DNA of 64,000 bases from Fervidobacterium pennivorans DSM 9078 (lineage in GTDB: Bacteria; Thermotogota; Thermotogae; Thermotogales; Fervidobacteriaceae): contig NC_017095.1 in NCBI RefSeq assembly GCF_000235405.2, forward strand, positions 1,823,501 through 1,887,500. The letters run 5' to 3'. The notes beneath the pieces were generated by a model. The model saw only the letters and a list, made by a program, of their open reading frames with translations, was not told the DNA's origin and did not search any database. The translations under genes were made by a program, and so were the position numbers. Each line of letters opens with the position of its first letter. The first letter of the stretch is position 1. Positions 18,298 through 27,196 of the stretch are shown one piece after another.

Positions 18298-19272
18298 CTA
18301 TATAACGGAACTATTCCTTTTCACATAAGTTGTGTAAATACACTGTTTATATGGATGAATAGATTGCTTACTAAGAATTTCGTTAATCCTTTTTACGGCA
18401 TTTATACCTAGTTCAACCTTCTGAACGCGCATAGTAGACAAACCTTCCTTTTCGGCAGCTGGTATATCATCAAATCCGACAATACTCACATCGCCTGGAA
18501 CATCGTAACCCCAGTCCTGTAACTTATGAAGTACTCTAATAGCGATTGGATCATTGGAACATATTATTACTTCGGGCACCCAATCGCGGAGAGCTCTTCT
18601 CAAGACGGAATCAATTTCCTCGTGTAGATCATCATACTCAAATGTAATTGGAAGCTTACCGAATTTTGTCATAGCGGTAACGTAACCATTGTATCTATCG
18701 CGGAAACCATAGTACTTCAAAGGTCCATGGATATGAATAATCCTGTTAAAACCACTACCAATGAATTTCTTGGTTATGTAGAATATACCATCGTAACCAT
18801 CGCTGACAATACTGTCAATCCTGAGTCCGTCAATATAATGATCTACCAAAACAACTTTGCCATTTTTCGAAATTTTCTCTATCTCCTCCTCAGAGGCGTC
18901 GCTCCCAACGAGTATGTATCCGTCATATTTGTGATGTTTACCTTGAAGAACCTCATCCAATAGAAGAATATCTAATGAAATTTTGTAGATACCTGCAGTG
19001 TTTTCAATCGCGTCAAGGATTATTTTGTAGAATATGCCGACATCACTTTGGATGAGTTCTTTTATCCTTTGACTTATAACAACTGCCACGCTGAATATCT
19101 TTTTACGTGCCAAAGTTTTGGCTGAGACGTGTGGAACATATCCGAGTTCTTTGACAGCTTTTAAGACCTTAATCTCAGTTTCTTCGGAAACATACCCGGT
19201 TCCGTTTAAAACTCTAGAAACTGTTGCAGTTGAAACCCCTGCTCTTTTTGCAACATCATCTATGGAAACCAT
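18298..19272 (-). CDS. LacI-family repressor of the GH130/ABC locus
   Basis: A 324-residue cytoplasmic regulator: helix-turn-helix and hinge at residues 2-50 (VSIDDVAKRAGVS, TATVSRVLNG), then a periplasmic-binding-like effector domain. The start is ATG 19272, preceded by GGAGGTG; 18 more upstream codons are open but lack a ribosome site. It heads the operon it probably controls. Two near-identical operator sites, at its own promoter and at the divergent gene, suit simultaneous control of both transcription units. The inducer is probably an imported oligosaccharide. Confidence 0.92.
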   Translation of the reverse strand: MVSIDDVAKRAGVSTATVSRVLNGTGYVSEETEIKVLKAVKELGYVPHVSAKTLARKKIFSVAVVISQRIKELIQSDVGIFYKIILDAIENTAGIYKISLDILLLDEVLQGKHHKYDGYILVGSDASEEEIEKISKNGKVVLVDHYIDGLRIDSIVSDGYDGIFYITKKFIGSGFNRIIHIHGPLKYYGFRDRYNGYVTAMTKFGKLPITFEYDDLHEEIDSVLRRALRDWVPEVIICSNDPIAIRVLHKLQDWGYDVPGDVSIVGFDDIPAAEKEGLSTMRVQKVELGINAVKRINEILSKQSIHPYKQCIYTTYVKRNSSVI

Positions 19273-19334
19273 AATTTGTTCACCTCCGGAAAAAATTTTA
19301 CCAAATGAAAGACATGACGAAGACATTTTGCTAA

Positions 19335-19348
19335 TGTAAGCGTTTACA
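19335..19348. promoter_or_regulatory. LacI operator 1 (minus-strand operon)
   Basis: TGTAAGCGTTTACA is palindromic except for one pair and has a central CG. It lies just downstream of the minus-strand -10 box, over the expected start of the lacI-ABC-GH130 transcript. Confidence 0.75.
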
Positions 19349-19358
19349 CATCGAAGAT

Positions 19359-19387
19359 ATTATATCAAGTGAAAGAGATAGCTCCAA
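19359..19387 (-). promoter_or_regulatory. Promoter of the lacI-ABC-GH130 operon
   Basis: On the minus strand TTGGAG (19387-19382) and TATAAT (19364-19359) are 17 bases apart. Confidence 0.65.
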
Positions 19388-19517
19388 AAATTATAATACA
19401 AAGAGAAAGCAAACAAATTTAATAATAACGAAGAACATAAAAGATTTATGTTTATAATTATCCATAAACTTCATTTTTTTTTAGTTATTATACTTTCGCA
19501 TAGTGTGTAGTAAAATA

Positions 19518-19523
19518 TATAAT
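19518..19523 (+). promoter_or_regulatory. -10 element of the divergent secreted-protein gene
   Basis: TATAAT with a weak -35 candidate (TTCGCA, 19495-19500, spacer 17). Operator 2 begins 10 bases downstream. Confidence 0.5.
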
Positions 19524-19533
19524 AGACGCAGTA

Positions 19534-19547
19534 TGTAAACGCTTACA
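19534..19547. promoter_or_regulatory. LacI operator 2 (plus-strand genes)
   Basis: TGTAAACGCTTACA differs from the reverse complement of operator 1 by nothing but flanking bases. The same protein should bind both. Position downstream of the -10 box implies repression. Confidence 0.75.
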
Positions 19548-19584
19548 CAGTTCCTTTCCTACACTCTTCCAAGGAGGTGTTAGC

Positions 19585-20904
19585 ATGAAAAAACTTGTTC
19601 TATTGTTGGCTATCTTGTTAAGTTTGGTAGTATTTGCTGGGTCCTTTTCAATTCCTGTGATTGCTGGTCAAGTTGAGGTACCGGTAGTTGTGCAGATGGG
19701 AAAACTGGTCGACATGCTCCCCGAAGACTTTGAACCAGATTGGACAAGTTTGAGAATCTTAGTAGAAGGTGTGGAAGTGCCTTTCCAGATTGAAGATGTT
19801 GATGGTAACGGACGTATATCTGCACCTGACTATTTGGTTTTCATCGCAAAAGGGAATACACAGATAGTTGTTCAGGATGCCCCAGGAAAAGCTGTTGTAT
19901 ACCCAAAGGCATTTGAAGTTGTAAAGGATTCAAAAGGGTGGACGATCAAAGCTGTTGACGAGAGTATAGAAGCCGTGGTAAATGACCACGGACTTTTGCA
20001 AGTTACCAAATTTGGCAGTGTGAAAGCAAAGTTAGTTGACGAAGTTGGAATTGCAAGAGTCAGCGGTTGGTACAATTCTACATATTACGTTGATGGAAAA
20101 CTAGGAGACCACCATGAGGAAACAAGTGGAGCTTTTAGAGTAGTTTCATTGAAAGTGCTTGACCCAGGTCCTGTTGCAGTGTGTGTTGTTGCGGTTCTTA
20201 AATCTGAGAAATTCAACGGTCTAAAGCAGGAGCTTGTCACTCACCTTTTCAAAAACGGTGATATTCTTGTAGACAACAGATTCGTTTTTGAAACGTACGC
20301 CGATATGATGAAACTCCAAACAATGATTACAAGACCGATTATTCCAGCATTCGATGATACTCTACACATCCTTCCGGTGTTCAGACGACTTGTATGGGCA
20401 GACCAACTTAATATAACTCCATACGAGTACTGGTTGCAAAGAAACGCAATTACGTGGGTTGACAACATGCCGTACATCACATTCCCCGCTGGAAGTAGTA
20501 TGAAACCACTTTGGTGGGGTGCTACTTATATTTTTGCTTCCATGGAAAGATGGAGAACTAATTTCTCACCGAAAGGTAAAATCGGCGTTGCTGAAATTCT
20601 TCCAGAAATCCCTGTTGTTCCTGCTGACTATAAGAAGTGGTTAGATGGCGACACATGGGTTTACGAAAGTCTCGAATTCCGTGATGGAGTATTCAAATGG
20701 ATGCCTGGAGAATTCGAAGCATATCCATCAACAACAGGAGTTTATTCAATGAAAGTTGAGGATATGCCAAACAGATACAAAGCAGGAGACATTGTGCAAC
20801 ACTTGAGATTGTACAGCATTTATAGTGCCAAGAGTGTAGAAGAAGCTATCAAATTCATCGAGGCAAAAAGCAATTCGTTTAGGAGCTTGAAAATAGGGGA
20901 ATAA
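19585..20904 (+). CDS. Secreted protein of unknown function, possible DUF4861-like sugar-locus protein
   Basis: A 439-residue exported protein: residues 1-18 are a signal peptide (KK, Leu/Val core, VFAG). The mature protein is rich in beta strands and aromatic residues. An early segment (VEVPFQIEDVDGNGRIS, DYLVFIA) resembles the start of the DUF4861 family seen in bacterial polysaccharide-degradation loci, but the similarity is weak and I cannot name catalytic residues. AAGGAGG precedes ATG 19585. It is controlled by operator 2 of the LacI regulator, so it should handle the same glycan outside the cell. A terminator follows, partly isolating the next gene. Confidence 0.7.
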   Translation: MKKLVLLLAILLSLVVFAGSFSIPVIAGQVEVPVVVQMGKLVDMLPEDFEPDWTSLRILVEGVEVPFQIEDVDGNGRISAPDYLVFIAKGNTQIVVQDAPGKAVVYPKAFEVVKDSKGWTIKAVDESIEAVVNDHGLLQVTKFGSVKAKLVDEVGIARVSGWYNSTYYVDGKLGDHHEETSGAFRVVSLKVLDPGPVAVCVVAVLKSEKFNGLKQELVTHLFKNGDILVDNRFVFETYADMMKLQTMITRPIIPAFDDTLHILPVFRRLVWADQLNITPYEYWLQRNAITWVDNMPYITFPAGSSMKPLWWGATYIFASMERWRTNFSPKGKIGVAEILPEIPVVPADYKKWLDGDTWVYESLEFRDGVFKWMPGEFEAYPSTTGVYSMKVEDMPNRYKAGDIVQHLRLYSIYSAKSVEEAIKFIEAKSNSFRSLKIGE

Positions 20905-20922
20905 AATAGCTGTACTTTGCCG

Positions 20923-20950
20923 GAGGCCGGTTGTCCGGCCTCTTTTATTT
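20923..20950 (+). terminator. Rho-independent terminator
   Basis: An 8-bp GC-rich stem (20923-20930 with 20935-20942), loop TTGT, followed by TTTTATTT. It lies only 43 bases before the next gene on the same strand, so it may attenuate rather than end the transcript. Confidence 0.85.
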
Positions 20951-20992
20951 GATTTAGAAAAGATGTGGTTCATAGAGAGGGTGATATTCAGG

Positions 20993-23149
20993 ATGAAGAG
21001 GGTGTTTGTTGCTTTTGTTACGGTTATTCTTTCTTACGTTTGCTTTGGAGGTATAATTTTCAACAATACACATCTTGAAAGACTTAGTCAGCAATTCACC
21101 TTAAACGGTGAGATTGTAAAAGGATACTGGGTTTATGCCAACAACAAGGGTGATTATTTCGAGGTAACAACAGCCCAAAACGAAGGAGATTTTTGCGTAG
21201 ATGACGTAGCACGTGTCGTGCTTTTGTATACAGAGGCATATGAAATTCTGAAAGAGGAGAAATACCTTTCCCTTGCAATCGAAGCCTCGAAGTTTGTACT
21301 TCAAATGCAAGCAACCGATGGTGAGTTTTACAACTTTGCGTGGCAAGATGGCACAATAAACAAATATGGTGTCACTAGTGAAAAGTCCTCGTCTTGGTGG
21401 ACTCTTCGTGCTTTTGCTGCACTATCAAAGCTTTCGCAATATTATAAAGATACAAAAGTTGTTAACGCAGTAAGAAAAGCTTACAGTGCAATTAAGAAAT
21501 CGCCACCTGTATATGGGGACCAACTTGCGATGTATATCCTCGGGCTATCATATTATGTGATTTCAACAAAAGATGAAAATGCGAAAAAGGAACTAATGAA
21601 ATACGCTAATGAACTTATTAATTATCAGTGGAAAGAATACAAATACTTACCGGGTTTCTTTTCGGTTTACCAAGACAAATTCAACTGGAATGGATGGGGT
21701 AATCATTATCCTGAGGCACTTATCGAGGCATACAAAATAGTTGGTGATAACCGTTACCTCTCAATTGCCCGTGAATCTTTAGATAGCCAGGTCCCGTTGC
21801 TTCTTTCAACAGGCTTGATTTATTCCATCGGAAGATACGTAAAACTATTTCCAGAGCTTGCTTATGCGCTTGAATGTGTTGCTGTTCCTTCAGTTAAATT
21901 ATATGAAATGACGAAAGATGAGAATTACGCTTACTATTCAGCATTGTTAACCTCTTGGTTATTTGGTGGAAATAGGCTAAACATAAGGATGCTAGGTGAA
22001 AATGGAGAAGGTTACGATGGCTTAGAATACATGCACTACAACAGGAATGCAGGTGCGGAATCAACCATCTGCGCATTAAGAACATTACTATATGCAACCA
22101 AACTTCCTGAAGATTTTCAGAACCTTGCGACTAAGCCTGTTATCTTGGGTAGAAATGGAATGATAGTTTTAGAAGTTGAAGCTTTCGATCCAGGACTTTC
22201 CAGTGTCCGTTTTATCTCTGGGGATTTCGGCGGTGGTGCAGCGTTTCAAATCGAAGGCAAAGCAAAATTGAAAAAAGAGATATCGGAGATACCGGAAGGT
22301 CATTACTTTGCTTTTTTGTCTGGTGATTTTAAAAACACGACGGTGATTGTTTCTTCAAAATCGCAAGTTAAGAAAGAAATATCGGGAAGTGGTATTTTTG
22401 AAATAGGTGAAATCGAAGTTACCGGAACTATAAACGTATCTGTTTCTAGCTCATGCCTATTTGATCAAATAATACTGATTCCTCAAAATACAGGAATCAC
22501 GTTTAAAATAAGCGACAAAGGGATGACATTATACTATGATTTCAATAACAGAAAAACCATAATAGTTGACGACGTTCTTTTTTTGAGCAGAGAAGATAAT
22601 GTTTTTACTACTTTAACTGTTAAACTAAAGGTTGTAGACACTTTCATTGTGCTTGAGCTTCGAGAACTTTTCAATAATGATGGTTTTGCCATTCCTCAAA
22701 AACCTGGGAACTTCGATAACCTTGGAGGTATTGTGGGTGCCTACCTTCCTGAAAACGAAGTGTCAGAAGGAGTAATAGCGATTAAGGGTGTACCTTTTGA
22801 AATTGTAGCAAATGGAAATGATAACGTGCGTTGCGATGGTCAAAAGATAGTTTTCCAACAACCAATCAATTGTTCTAAGATCTACATACTAGCGGCAGCA
22901 AATCATGGTGATTACAAGGCTGACTTTCTAATAAATCAGAAAGTTTATTCAGTCAAAATCAATGATTGGTGTAATCAGCCTAATGCAGTTGAATTTGACT
23001 ATCGTTATATGCAAAATGGCGAACGACAATACATAAAATGCGGTCTGAGTCTTTACGAATTGGACATCTCAAATTTAAACGAGGAATTGAAGGAGATAAT
23101 TCTGCCACGTGAAATTAATGTGCATATTTTTGGAATAACTCTCAAATGA
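20993..23149 (+). CDS. Secreted (alpha/alpha)-barrel-like protein, function unknown
   Basis: A 718-residue exported protein with a signal peptide (MKRVFVAFVTVILSYVCFGG). Residues about 30-380 are helical repeats: CVDDVARVVLLYTEAYE, then WWTLRAFAALSKL and GWGNHYPEALIEAYK, the layout of an (alpha/alpha)6 toroid. The CVDDVAR element resembles the CTDDNAR motif of helical domains encoded beside GH130 enzymes in other bacteria (from memory, unverified). The C-terminal half is beta-rich and may bind carbohydrate. I chose ATG 20993, with GAGGGTG upstream; an ATG 30 bases earlier lacks a site. Probably a glycan-active enzyme of the LacI locus, but no catalytic pair can be assigned. Confidence 0.72.
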   Translation: MKRVFVAFVTVILSYVCFGGIIFNNTHLERLSQQFTLNGEIVKGYWVYANNKGDYFEVTTAQNEGDFCVDDVARVVLLYTEAYEILKEEKYLSLAIEASKFVLQMQATDGEFYNFAWQDGTINKYGVTSEKSSSWWTLRAFAALSKLSQYYKDTKVVNAVRKAYSAIKKSPPVYGDQLAMYILGLSYYVISTKDENAKKELMKYANELINYQWKEYKYLPGFFSVYQDKFNWNGWGNHYPEALIEAYKIVGDNRYLSIARESLDSQVPLLLSTGLIYSIGRYVKLFPELAYALECVAVPSVKLYEMTKDENYAYYSALLTSWLFGGNRLNIRMLGENGEGYDGLEYMHYNRNAGAESTICALRTLLYATKLPEDFQNLATKPVILGRNGMIVLEVEAFDPGLSSVRFISGDFGGGAAFQIEGKAKLKKEISEIPEGHYFAFLSGDFKNTTVIVSSKSQVKKEISGSGIFEIGEIEVTGTINVSVSSSCLFDQIILIPQNTGITFKISDKGMTLYYDFNNRKTIIVDDVLFLSREDNVFTTLTVKLKVVDTFIVLELRELFNNDGFAIPQKPGNFDNLGGIVGAYLPENEVSEGVIAIKGVPFEIVANGNDNVRCDGQKIVFQQPINCSKIYILAAANHGDYKADFLINQKVYSVKINDWCNQPNAVEFDYRYMQNGERQYIKCGLSLYELDISNLNEELKEIILPREINVHIFGITLK

Positions 23150-23186
23150 TTTGCTCTGACAACTTTAGAACAAATACCAACAATCA
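23114..23186 (+). terminator. Rho-independent terminator after the (alpha/alpha)-barrel gene
   Basis: The stem lies at 23186-23195 pairing with 23201-23210 (10 bp, loop ATTTT), followed by five T residues ending at 23213; the correct span is 23186-23213. Confidence 0.3.
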
Positions 23187-23213
23187 ATCTGCCGCATTTT
23201 GCGGCAGATTTTT
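23186..23213 (+). terminator. Rho-independent terminator (span of the preceding entry, corrected)
   Basis: A perfect 10-bp stem (23186-23195 with 23201-23210), loop ATTTT, with a T run to 23213. It closes the plus-strand side of the LacI locus. The remaining bases to 23329 hold nothing I can identify. Confidence 0.9.
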
Positions 23214-23329
23214 ACATCTTCTGACCTTTAAAATGCTTAATATTTGATTAGTTTTGCCTGCTTCTTTGTAATTATCAAATTTCTCGCATTGGTGACTTAC
23301 CTACCTGTTCTATCCTTTTAACAAGGTTG

Positions 23330-23353
23330 TATAATTCTCTGGAAAACGTTCCA
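23330..23353 (+). promoter_or_regulatory. -10 box and TGGAA-N4-TTCCA operator of the glycogen-binding protein gene
   Basis: TATAAT at 23330-23335 is followed by TGGAAAACGTTCCA at 23340-23353, whose five outer base pairs are palindromic. The site covers the expected transcription start. Related sites precede pullulanase and glycogen phosphorylase. The -35 region is poor. Confidence 0.5.
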
Positions 23354-23434
23354 AGTTGTGTAACTGTTTGACTTGAATATGGGAAAATATAAGCAGGTTG
23401 AAATTCTACACCTCAAGGAAAAGGAGGGATAAAG

Positions 23435-25429
23435 ATGGCTTGGATGAAAAGATTGGTAGTTTTTGCGCTCCTGATTAGCGTTCTTTCACTTGCAGCTTTA
23501 AAAGTCGAGGGGAACAAGGTCATCTTCACATTCACCTATCCACAAGCGAACACGGTTCATCTTGCCGGGACATTTAACAACTGGTCAACCACAGCCAACC
23601 CGATGAGAAGAGAAGGCGACACATGGATTACCGAACTCGAGCTAAAACCGGGGACTTATCAGTATAAGTTTGTCATTGACGGTGGTAAGGTTTGGAAAGA
23701 AGACCCAGATGCACCAGGTTACACAGACGATAGCTTTGGTGGAAAAAACGGTGTATTTACCCTTGCTCTTAAGGATGGAAACTTGGTTATAGTTGCTCCT
23801 GCTCCCGAGATTGCTGGAAAGATTGAAATTAACGAAGAAAGAGAAGAGAATTTCTATATTGAGGATAACGTGTATGTTGTCATCCGCTTTTATAAACCTG
23901 ATGCGAAATACGTCTTCATTGCTGGTTCGTTCAATAACTGGAGTTCATCAGATACTGAGTGCTACAGTGCAGGCGATGGTTGGTGGGAAGCTGTCCTTGA
24001 GTTGACACCTGGTGTTTATCAATACAAGTTCGTAGTCGATGGAAAAGATTGGGTAACTGACCCGAATGCACCTGCGTATGTAGATGATGGATTTGGTGGA
24101 AAGAACGGAGTGTTTGAAGTTTGGAAAGAAGACGGTCTACTGAAAGTAGGGGCACCAAGAGTCCAGTTGGAAGCAGAAGAGAAGAAAGTTGAGATGCCAA
24201 AAGAAAACATTGTCAGGTCAGTTGAGTACTCAGTCGATGGTAAATTAACTGATACAGAAAAATCGACAGCTTACTTTGAGGGAACGGGAATTTTCAAAGG
24301 AGCTTATGTAGCAAGAACATCATCAGCATTTTATGTTGCCGTAGAACTTGATAAACTGGCAAAAGACTATCTCAACCAGAATATTCTTGTCGAGGTATAT
24401 ACCGATTCTCCGAGAATGACTTCTGCGAATACAAAGACCTACAACGGAACGGAGCTTGCCAAAAAGGTCGGCTTTAGGTTTTCCGTGAATATGAAAACAT
24501 ACCCAGCAAGAAAACGTGGTTCGTTCTTTGCAGCCATGGGAGATAACACATGGGTTCTCCAGGCGAATCCATTTAAGACGGCTGTTGATGAAGTGGTAGA
24601 ATTCGAAATACCATACGACATAATCGGTGTGAAGAGCGGGGAGACGTTCAACGTTTTTGTTGTAGTATCTGTTGATGGGAAAGACCAGGTAGTCCCGACC
24701 GAAGGTGTTACTGTTAAGACACCAAGTATGATTTCTGGAAATGTGATTGCCAAATTCGTTGATAAAATCGGTGATGATTACGGCTTTGGAACATACACAT
24801 ATCCAAAAGACCCAGCGTTTGCACCTTACAAAGGACTTTGGGATATAACAGAGGTTACAGTACTTGAAAACGAAGATGCATATGTATTTGCAATTAAATT
24901 CGCGGAGATGACAAATCCATGGGCATCACCAAAGGGATTTTCACACCAACTTGTGAACATTTACCTTGATACAAAAGATGGTGGAAGAACTGACACCTAC
25001 AAAGAAGGCGCAAGAGTCCAATTTAAAGAACCGTGGGATTACTTTATAAAAATTGCAGGTTGGCCAGATTACGGTCAAGTCTTTGCAACTGCCGATGGGA
25101 AAGAGATAGCAGAAGCGATAACATACGAAGCAGATCCTGCGGACAAGGTAATATACATCGTCGTATTCAAAAAATTCCTTGATGTCCAAAAAGGCATTAA
25201 AGCTTATATACTTTCAATGAGCCAAGATGGTTTTGGAACAGACCACATAAGAGCGATTACACCAAATGCATCACAATGGACACTTGGTGGTTATCCATCA
25301 GATTCCAAAGACTACGCACCTTGGGTGCTTGATATCGTTGTCCCAGAAGGATACACCCAAGAAGAAATGCTCAAATCTTACATTCCTGGTCAGGCGTATG
25401 CAACATTGATACCTGTGGTTGTCAAATAA
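23435..25429 (+). CDS. Secreted alpha-glucan-binding protein: two CBM48-like domains plus DOMON-like and glucodextranase-C-like domains
   Basis: A 664-residue exported protein without a catalytic domain. After the signal peptide (1-21), residues about 22-112 and 140-240 are two glycogen-binding E-set modules of the AMPK-beta/CBM48 type; each has the AGxFNNWS core, GTYQYKF or GVYQYKF and FGGKNGVF. Residues about 260-430 look like a beta-sandwich of the DOMON type. The C-terminal 230 residues (GDDYGFGTYTYP, NPWASPKGFSHQ, YLDTKDGG) match the glucodextranase C-terminal domain family. It probably holds starch or glycogen at the cell surface for pullulanase. AAGGAGGG precedes the ATG. There is no C-terminal anchor. 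Confidence 0.85.
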   Translation: MAWMKRLVVFALLISVLSLAALKVEGNKVIFTFTYPQANTVHLAGTFNNWSTTANPMRREGDTWITELELKPGTYQYKFVIDGGKVWKEDPDAPGYTDDSFGGKNGVFTLALKDGNLVIVAPAPEIAGKIEINEEREENFYIEDNVYVVIRFYKPDAKYVFIAGSFNNWSSSDTECYSAGDGWWEAVLELTPGVYQYKFVVDGKDWVTDPNAPAYVDDGFGGKNGVFEVWKEDGLLKVGAPRVQLEAEEKKVEMPKENIVRSVEYSVDGKLTDTEKSTAYFEGTGIFKGAYVARTSSAFYVAVELDKLAKDYLNQNILVEVYTDSPRMTSANTKTYNGTELAKKVGFRFSVNMKTYPARKRGSFFAAMGDNTWVLQANPFKTAVDEVVEFEIPYDIIGVKSGETFNVFVVVSVDGKDQVVPTEGVTVKTPSMISGNVIAKFVDKIGDDYGFGTYTYPKDPAFAPYKGLWDITEVTVLENEDAYVFAIKFAEMTNPWASPKGFSHQLVNIYLDTKDGGRTDTYKEGARVQFKEPWDYFIKIAGWPDYGQVFATADGKEIAEAITYEADPADKVIYIVVFKKFLDVQKGIKAYILSMSQDGFGTDHIRAITPNASQWTLGGYPSDSKDYAPWVLDIVVPEGYTQEEMLKSYIPGQAYATLIPVVVK

Positions 25430-25452
25430 TCCTGAAGTTAAGAAAAAATAAT

Positions 25453-25487
25453 AACCTGCCAGCTACTGCTGGCAGGTTTCATTTTTT
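25453..25487. terminator. Bidirectional terminator
   Basis: An 11-bp perfect stem (25453-25463 with 25468-25478), loop TACT, followed by TTTCATTTTTT on the plus strand. It lies between convergent genes. Confidence 0.9.
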
Positions 25488-25493
25488 ATTTCA

Positions 25494-26795
25494 TTAGCTG
25501 ATTTCTGCATTCTTTGTCTCAATTCCGAATATCAAAACAACAACCGAGGCGATAAGTGACAAAACAGCAAGCCAAGAAAAGATTTCTAAAAGTGATTTGT
25601 TCTGCGCAAACATATAGCCAGCAAACTGTGGAGCCAGGATACCGGCGATTCTTGCAACAACTCCAGCCATACCATTTCCAGTTCCTCTCATTGAGGTTGG
25701 GTATAACTCGGGCGTGTAAGCATACACCAGCCCCCAAACACCAAGTGTGAAGAACGAAAGTAATAGGGTAACAACGATTAGCTGGACTGTGTTAGTTACT
25801 AATGCCCAAAGTATAGCAGTTACTGCCATACCTAAGAAATATAATGCAAGTGATTTCTTACGCCCAAGTCTTTCAATAAAATATGCGGCAGATAGATATC
25901 CTGGCAGTTGCGCAACCATCATGAAGAACGTGAACCAAAGCGATTTTGTTGCGCTCAGCCCTTGCTGAGCAAATATCTTTGGAGCCCAGGAAAATAATGC
26001 ATAGTAAACAAAGCTAACAACAAACCAGCTTGTCCAAATCATGAGCGTTCGAGCAAAGTAAGGTTTTCTTAAGATATCTAATATTGTGATTTTACTTTCA
26101 GGAATTCGTTCAATTTCTTCTCTTAGCTGTATTTTTAATACCCTTTCTAAGCCAACCTTTCCGTGCTTTTTAAACGCGAATTTTGGAGATTCAGGTAAAC
26201 TGAGTAGAACGGGAAGCAATAAAAGTCCCGATGCGAAGACCCAGTAGGTTATTCGCCAGTTGTTTTGAACTGTCAAAATAGCGACAAGTCCTATCAGTAT
26301 GCTTCCGATAGCCCAGCTGGCTTCAAGTAAGACAAGGTAAGCACCTCTGAGCCCCTTCCCTAAGAATTCGGCAAAGTAAGCGTTGACAGATGGCATCAAA
26401 CCACCGTAACCGATACCTGCAAGAAAACGGAAAAGCATAAAGGTGCTTGCTGAGTTCGTGAAACCAAGTGCTGTTGAGAACAGAATTGTCATCAGAAAAT
26501 AGATTAAATTTGAAAGCTTTCTTCCAAACAAATCGGCAACGAAACCAACACTTAAAGCACCAACAAGCATGCCAAGAAACGTTGAACTCAAAATATTTGC
26601 AGATTGCTGGACGGTAAGTACCCACTCTTTACTAATAGAAGGAAGTGTGAATGATAGGGCAAGTACACCAGCAGCGTCGAACATCCACATAAGGGAGCTG
26701 ATATAAAGTAGACTTTTCTTAGTCTTTTTACTTACGTGCAATCCGACAACAGTATCGATAGTTAGTACATCATTTGTCGGTGAGTTTTTATTCAT
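25494..26795 (-). CDS. MFS transporter, sugar-porter/SV2-like
   Basis: A 433-residue inner-membrane carrier with 12 hydrophobic helices. The loop GFVADLFGRKLSN between helices 2 and 3 and PESPKF after helix 6 are signatures of the sugar-porter branch of the major facilitator superfamily. I chose ATG 26795 because AAAGGAGG precedes it; eight more codons are open upstream. A consensus promoter lies about 70 bases upstream and the gene appears monocistronic. The substrate (sugar, organic acid or aromatic compound) cannot be deduced. Confidence 0.87.
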   Translation of the reverse strand: MNKNSPTNDVLTIDTVVGLHVSKKTKKSLLYISSLMWMFDAAGVLALSFTLPSISKEWVLTVQQSANILSSTFLGMLVGALSVGFVADLFGRKLSNLIYFLMTILFSTALGFTNSASTFMLFRFLAGIGYGGLMPSVNAYFAEFLGKGLRGAYLVLLEASWAIGSILIGLVAILTVQNNWRITYWVFASGLLLLPVLLSLPESPKFAFKKHGKVGLERVLKIQLREEIERIPESKITILDILRKPYFARTLMIWTSWFVVSFVYYALFSWAPKIFAQQGLSATKSLWFTFFMMVAQLPGYLSAAYFIERLGRKKSLALYFLGMAVTAILWALVTNTVQLIVVTLLLSFFTLGVWGLVYAYTPELYPTSMRGTGNGMAGVVARIAGILAPQFAGYMFAQNKSLLEIFSWLAVLSLIASVVVLIFGIETKNAEIS

Positions 26796-26864
26796 TACAG
26801 CGCCTCCTTTCGCAAGCATTAAGACTTTTCATTTTTGGTTAGAAATCCCAAGGTGTTCAACCTT

Positions 26865-26893
26865 ATATTACAATAAGTGTATTATTCTGTCAA
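26865..26893 (-). promoter_or_regulatory. Strong promoter of the MFS gene
   Basis: On the minus strand a perfect TTGACA (26893-26888) and TAATAT (26870-26865) are 17 bases apart. Confidence 0.75.
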
Positions 26894-26904
26894 CTGCGTA
26901 AAAA

Positions 26905-27021
26905 ATGAACGAACTTGGAGAGGAAATAAGGGAAGTTGTCGAACTTTTGCCACTTTTAAGGGAAGCAGATAACAAAGGAGACCGTTTGAAACTTTTCACA
27001 AGAGCTTACTCAGAATTTTAG
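26905..27021 (+). other. Possible 38-codon ORF or gene remnant
   Basis: In the 400-base gap between the MFS gene and 27197 there is an ATG-to-TAG frame of 38 codons with protein-like composition (amphipathic, many Glu, Leu, Arg; ends RAYSEF). No ribosome site precedes it and it starts inside the upstream edge of the MFS promoter. It may be a decayed gene end or chance. The rest of the gap holds A/T-rich sequence and a weak promoter-like TTGAAG/TAAAAT pair around 27134-27160. Confidence 0.2.
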
Positions 27022-27196
27022 GTTAGCAAAAATTGAAGATTAGATTGTGTAAGTAAAATTGCAAAAAAACGCAAAAACTTTAAAAATTGTCGCTCTGTAT
27101 GCTTGTAAAGTGTACGGTGCTTTTTAATTAAATTGAAGCTGCGAGTTTTGTGGTAAAATATCAAAAACAAGCGAAATTACAAAGGAGCGGTCGAGG

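Noticed and set aside
23186-23213. One terminator entry listed with a mistyped end (23114)
   Set aside because: The entry directly after it gives the correct span, 23186-23213; the first should be disregarded.
23368-23393. TTGACT/TATAAG as a second promoter for the glycogen-binding protein gene
   Set aside because: The spacer is 14 bases, too short for a standard promoter.
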